From Lachnospiraceae bacterium C7 (GTDB lineage: Bacteria > Bacillota > Clostridia > Lachnospirales > Lachnospiraceae), in assembly GCA_900113385.1 (NCBI GenBank), contig FOPE01000028.1:1-43948 (forward strand): a stretch of DNA of 43,948 bases. The letters run 5' to 3'. The position numbers were made by a program, and so were the translations under genes. Below, one piece after another: positions 43,620 to 43,948 of this stretch. The first letter of the stretch is position 1. Each line of letters begins with the position of its first letter. The notes beneath the pieces are model-generated. The model did not search any database, had not been told where the DNA came from, and saw only the letters and a program-made list of their open reading frames with translations.

Positions 43620-43948
43620 GCTACTACCAAAATCGTTGTGGAGTATTTTATTGAAAAATCGAATCGGTTGAAATCACCGATTTCAGCAATAATCATAGCT
43701 CCCATACGATAGTTAATTCCAGGGATGCTAAGAATTGGAGAATTGATTTTATCCATGATGATTTTGATTTCATTTTCAATTTCGTCAATCTCACAAGAAA
43801 TCTCTTGAATAAGCTTAATCGTGTGTTTTAATTCTAAAGATTTTGCAGGCATGTTTGAACCAATGGAGTTTCTTGCGGCATCTCTAAAAGTTATTGCTGT
43901 TTCTTTTCCATATCGACCTTTTGATGATTCAGAAAGTAGATTGGTAAG
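43607..43948 (-). pseudogene. IS110-family transposase, truncated C-terminal side, runs off the window
   Basis: On the minus strand the frame is open from the window edge: LTNLLSESSKGRYGKETAIT, FRDAARNSIGSNMPAKSLEL, then HTIKLIQEISCEIDEIENEIKIIMDKINSPILSIPGINYRMGAMIIAEIGDFNRFD. This is the coiled region and the start of the Transposase_20 (IS116/IS110/IS902) domain. After AEIGDFNRFD the normal DK-x-AxAGLxP block is replaced by SIKYSTTILVVAGYA and a stop at 43607, so the C-terminal ~100 residues with the catalytic Ser motif are missing. The ATG at 43852 is internal. The N-terminal DEDD half lies outside the window. Probably an inactive remnant. Confidence 0.8.

Overview
The window looks like the chromosome of a low-GC, anaerobic Firmicute, most likely a Lachnospiraceae-type Clostridium relative. 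The reasons are strongly AT-rich intergenic DNA, AGGAGG-type ribosome binding sites, Gram-positive gene families (PadR/PadC, PdxS/PdxT with a MocR-type PdxR, HxlR, Spx-like ArsC, DUF554, a YjeM-type transporter), a surface protein with an InlB-like repeat, and remnants of a GH1 phospho-beta-glucosidase. I see no tRNA, rRNA or CRISPR array.

Region 1 (1-11.6 kb) is AT-rich core-like DNA. It holds the 3' part of a surface protein gene; a divergent phenolic-acid detoxification pair (padC, padR) with three phased PadR half-sites between them, plus a flavodoxin downstream of padR; a small membrane protein; pyridoxal-phosphate synthesis (pdxS-pdxT) divergent from its regulator pdxR; a YjeM-type amino-acid transporter behind a long structured leader; an ABC-F ATPase; and a PAP2 phosphatase.

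Region 2 (11.6-14.3 kb) differs in base and codon use and looks acquired. A LysR regulator is divergent from a small-protein / alpha-beta hydrolase / cupin operon. The cupin has lost its start frame by one base.

Region 3 (14.4-25 kb) is AT-rich again: a two-component system with a membrane protein and an NTF2-like lipoprotein, a MATE exporter, AIM24 and Mbeg1-like proteins, an Spx/ArsC-like protein, a flavin-binding protein, DUF554 and DUF1624 membrane proteins.

Region 4 (25-30.7 kb) is accessory: a stand-alone amino-acid adenylation enzyme with a GNAT acetyltransferase and an HxlR regulator, then a graveyard (frameshifted DUF5131 fragment fused to a frameshifted GH1 fragment), an XRE regulator, an NapH-like ferredoxin, two strong hairpins and another frameshifted small gene.

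Region 5 (30.9-43.9 kb) is a defence operon. A consensus promoter with a palindrome between its -35 and -10 boxes precedes a 62-residue helix-turn-helix protein, then hsdM, rhuM, hsdS, hsdR, a large AlbA/Schlafen-domain protein whose reading frame changes at a G7 run, and an OLD-family ATPase/TOPRIM nuclease, closed by a terminator. A truncated IS110-family transposase runs off the window end. The most interesting candidate system is the AlbA-domain protein (1064 residues if a -1 shift at the G7 run is allowed) paired with the OLD nuclease inside a type I restriction-modification operon. A second unusual pattern is that short tandem duplications span the stop codons of at least five AT-rich genes.
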